From an uncultured Novosphingobium sp. (GTDB lineage Bacteria; Pseudomonadota; Alphaproteobacteria; Sphingomonadales; Sphingomonadaceae): DNA of 14,245 nucleotides. The notes beneath the pieces were generated by a model that worked only from the letters and a program-made list of their open reading frames with translations, had not been told where the DNA came from and made no database searches. The translations under genes were made by a program, and so were the position numbers. Positions 13,998 through 14,245 of the stretch are shown here, piece by piece (positions within the stretch are counted from its first letter, which is position 1; every line of letters begins with the position of its first letter). The stretch lies in assembly GCA_938005655.1 (NCBI GenBank), contig CALLNA010000150.1:1-14245 (forward strand), written 5' to 3'.

Positions 13998-14087
13998 CGT
14001 CACCCCGGGCTTGACCCGGGGTCCCGCTTTCCTTGTCCGACGCCCGCGCAGGAAGAAGCGGGGCCCCGGATCAAGTCCGGGGCGACG
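13998..14087 (+). repeat. 90-bp long-hairpin intergenic repeat, copy 2
   Basis: The second complete copy has arms at 13998-14029 and 14056-14087. The left arm differs from copy 1 by one base, the right arm is identical, and the loop is 26 bases with a few changes. 28 of 32 positions pair by Watson-Crick rules. It has the same orientation as copy 1, so the two enclose the EF-hand and AI-2E genes as direct repeats. It follows the AI-2E stop and may serve as its transcript end. Confidence 0.85.
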
Positions 14088-14245
14088 GGATATGAGAGGG
14101 TCGAAAAGGAGGCAGACACGCCTGATCGCCCGCTGGCGAATGCGGGGTAACGCCGGGAGGGAAGACGCAGGCGGGAAACGGCCGGCGGTGGGTGCCTGGA
14201 CCATACAGGCTTGGCTCGGCGTGAATTTGTGCGAACGGCTGGCGG
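14088..14245 (+). other. Right-edge region without a supported gene
   Basis: Together with the bases from 13917 this makes 329 bases without an assured gene; apart from the repeat it holds little. A frame from ATG 14092 stays open to the window edge (51 codons), but it is arginine-rich, lacks a well-placed ribosome-binding sequence and matches no family I know. A small stem, GCCTG (14194-14198) with CAGGC (14206-14210), is also seen. This could be the upstream region of a gene beyond the edge. Confidence 0.3.

Noticed and set aside
12222..14204. A 660-codon minus-strand frame running through the AI-2E gene, ending as the EF-hand protein
   Set aside because: Only the last 148 residues are a real protein with its own signal peptide and ribosome-binding sequence; the rest is the antisense of the AI-2E gene and of a repeat.
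14194..14210. Stem with 7-base loop resembling a tRNA anticodon arm
   Set aside because: The loop lacks U at position 33 on either strand and no acceptor or T arm surrounds it.
14092..14245. Possible start of a gene running off the right edge
   Set aside because: Fifty-one open codons are not rare at this GC content, and there is no ribosome-binding sequence at proper spacing and no recognised motif.

Overview
The window looks like chromosomal DNA of a GC-rich alphaproteobacterium, most likely a sphingomonad. This rests on the very high GC content with G/C-ending codons, on the compact gene order cobA / DUF2849 / cysI / DUF934 / cysH that is common in alphaproteobacteria, and on intergenic hairpin repeats of the kind scattered through such genomes. 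The assignment is an inference from gene content; no rRNA or other phylogenetic marker is present.

Layout. Bases 2-127 hold the last 41 codons of an AraC-family regulator that enters from the left. It is followed by a 119-residue receiver-like protein with degenerate phosphorylation residues (308-667). queF, for queuosine synthesis, lies on the minus strand (677-1129). A proline/alanine-rich single-pass membrane protein of unknown function (1241-2485) diverges from it. Next come 3-mercaptopyruvate sulfurtransferase sseA (2545-3390), an AT-richer P-loop kinase-like gene that looks inserted (3485-4021), cystathionine beta-lyase metC (4067-5269), and an MscS-family channel (5266-6174) whose start overlaps the metC stop.

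The centre is an assimilatory sulfur operon of five overlapping or abutting genes: cobA (siroheme precursor), a DUF2849 protein, cysI (sulfite reductase hemoprotein), a DUF934 protein and cysH (APS reductase). CysH makes sulfite from APS, CysI reduces sulfite to sulfide, and CobA supplies the first methylations for the siroheme of CysI. With metC and sseA close by, about 7.7 kb is devoted mainly to sulfur and sulfur amino acid metabolism. No ATP sulfurylase (cysND), no flavoprotein subunit (cysJ) and no precorrin-2 dehydrogenase/chelatase is present, so these functions must be encoded elsewhere or replaced.

The right part carries a secreted tannase/feruloyl-esterase-family hydrolase (10392-11990), a small exported EF-hand protein on the minus strand (12222-12668) and a divergent AI-2E-family membrane protein (12837-13916). 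The EF-hand and AI-2E genes are flanked by two near-identical 89-90 bp hairpin elements in the same orientation (12057-12145 and 13998-14087). A 16-base piece of the same repeat lies before cobA.

No tRNA, rRNA, CRISPR array, insertion sequence or phage gene was recognised. Most of the window is ordinary core metabolism. The points worth a second look are the degenerate receiver, the topology of the proline-rich protein, the AT-richer kinase gene, and the repeat elements with the palindrome before the AI-2E gene.
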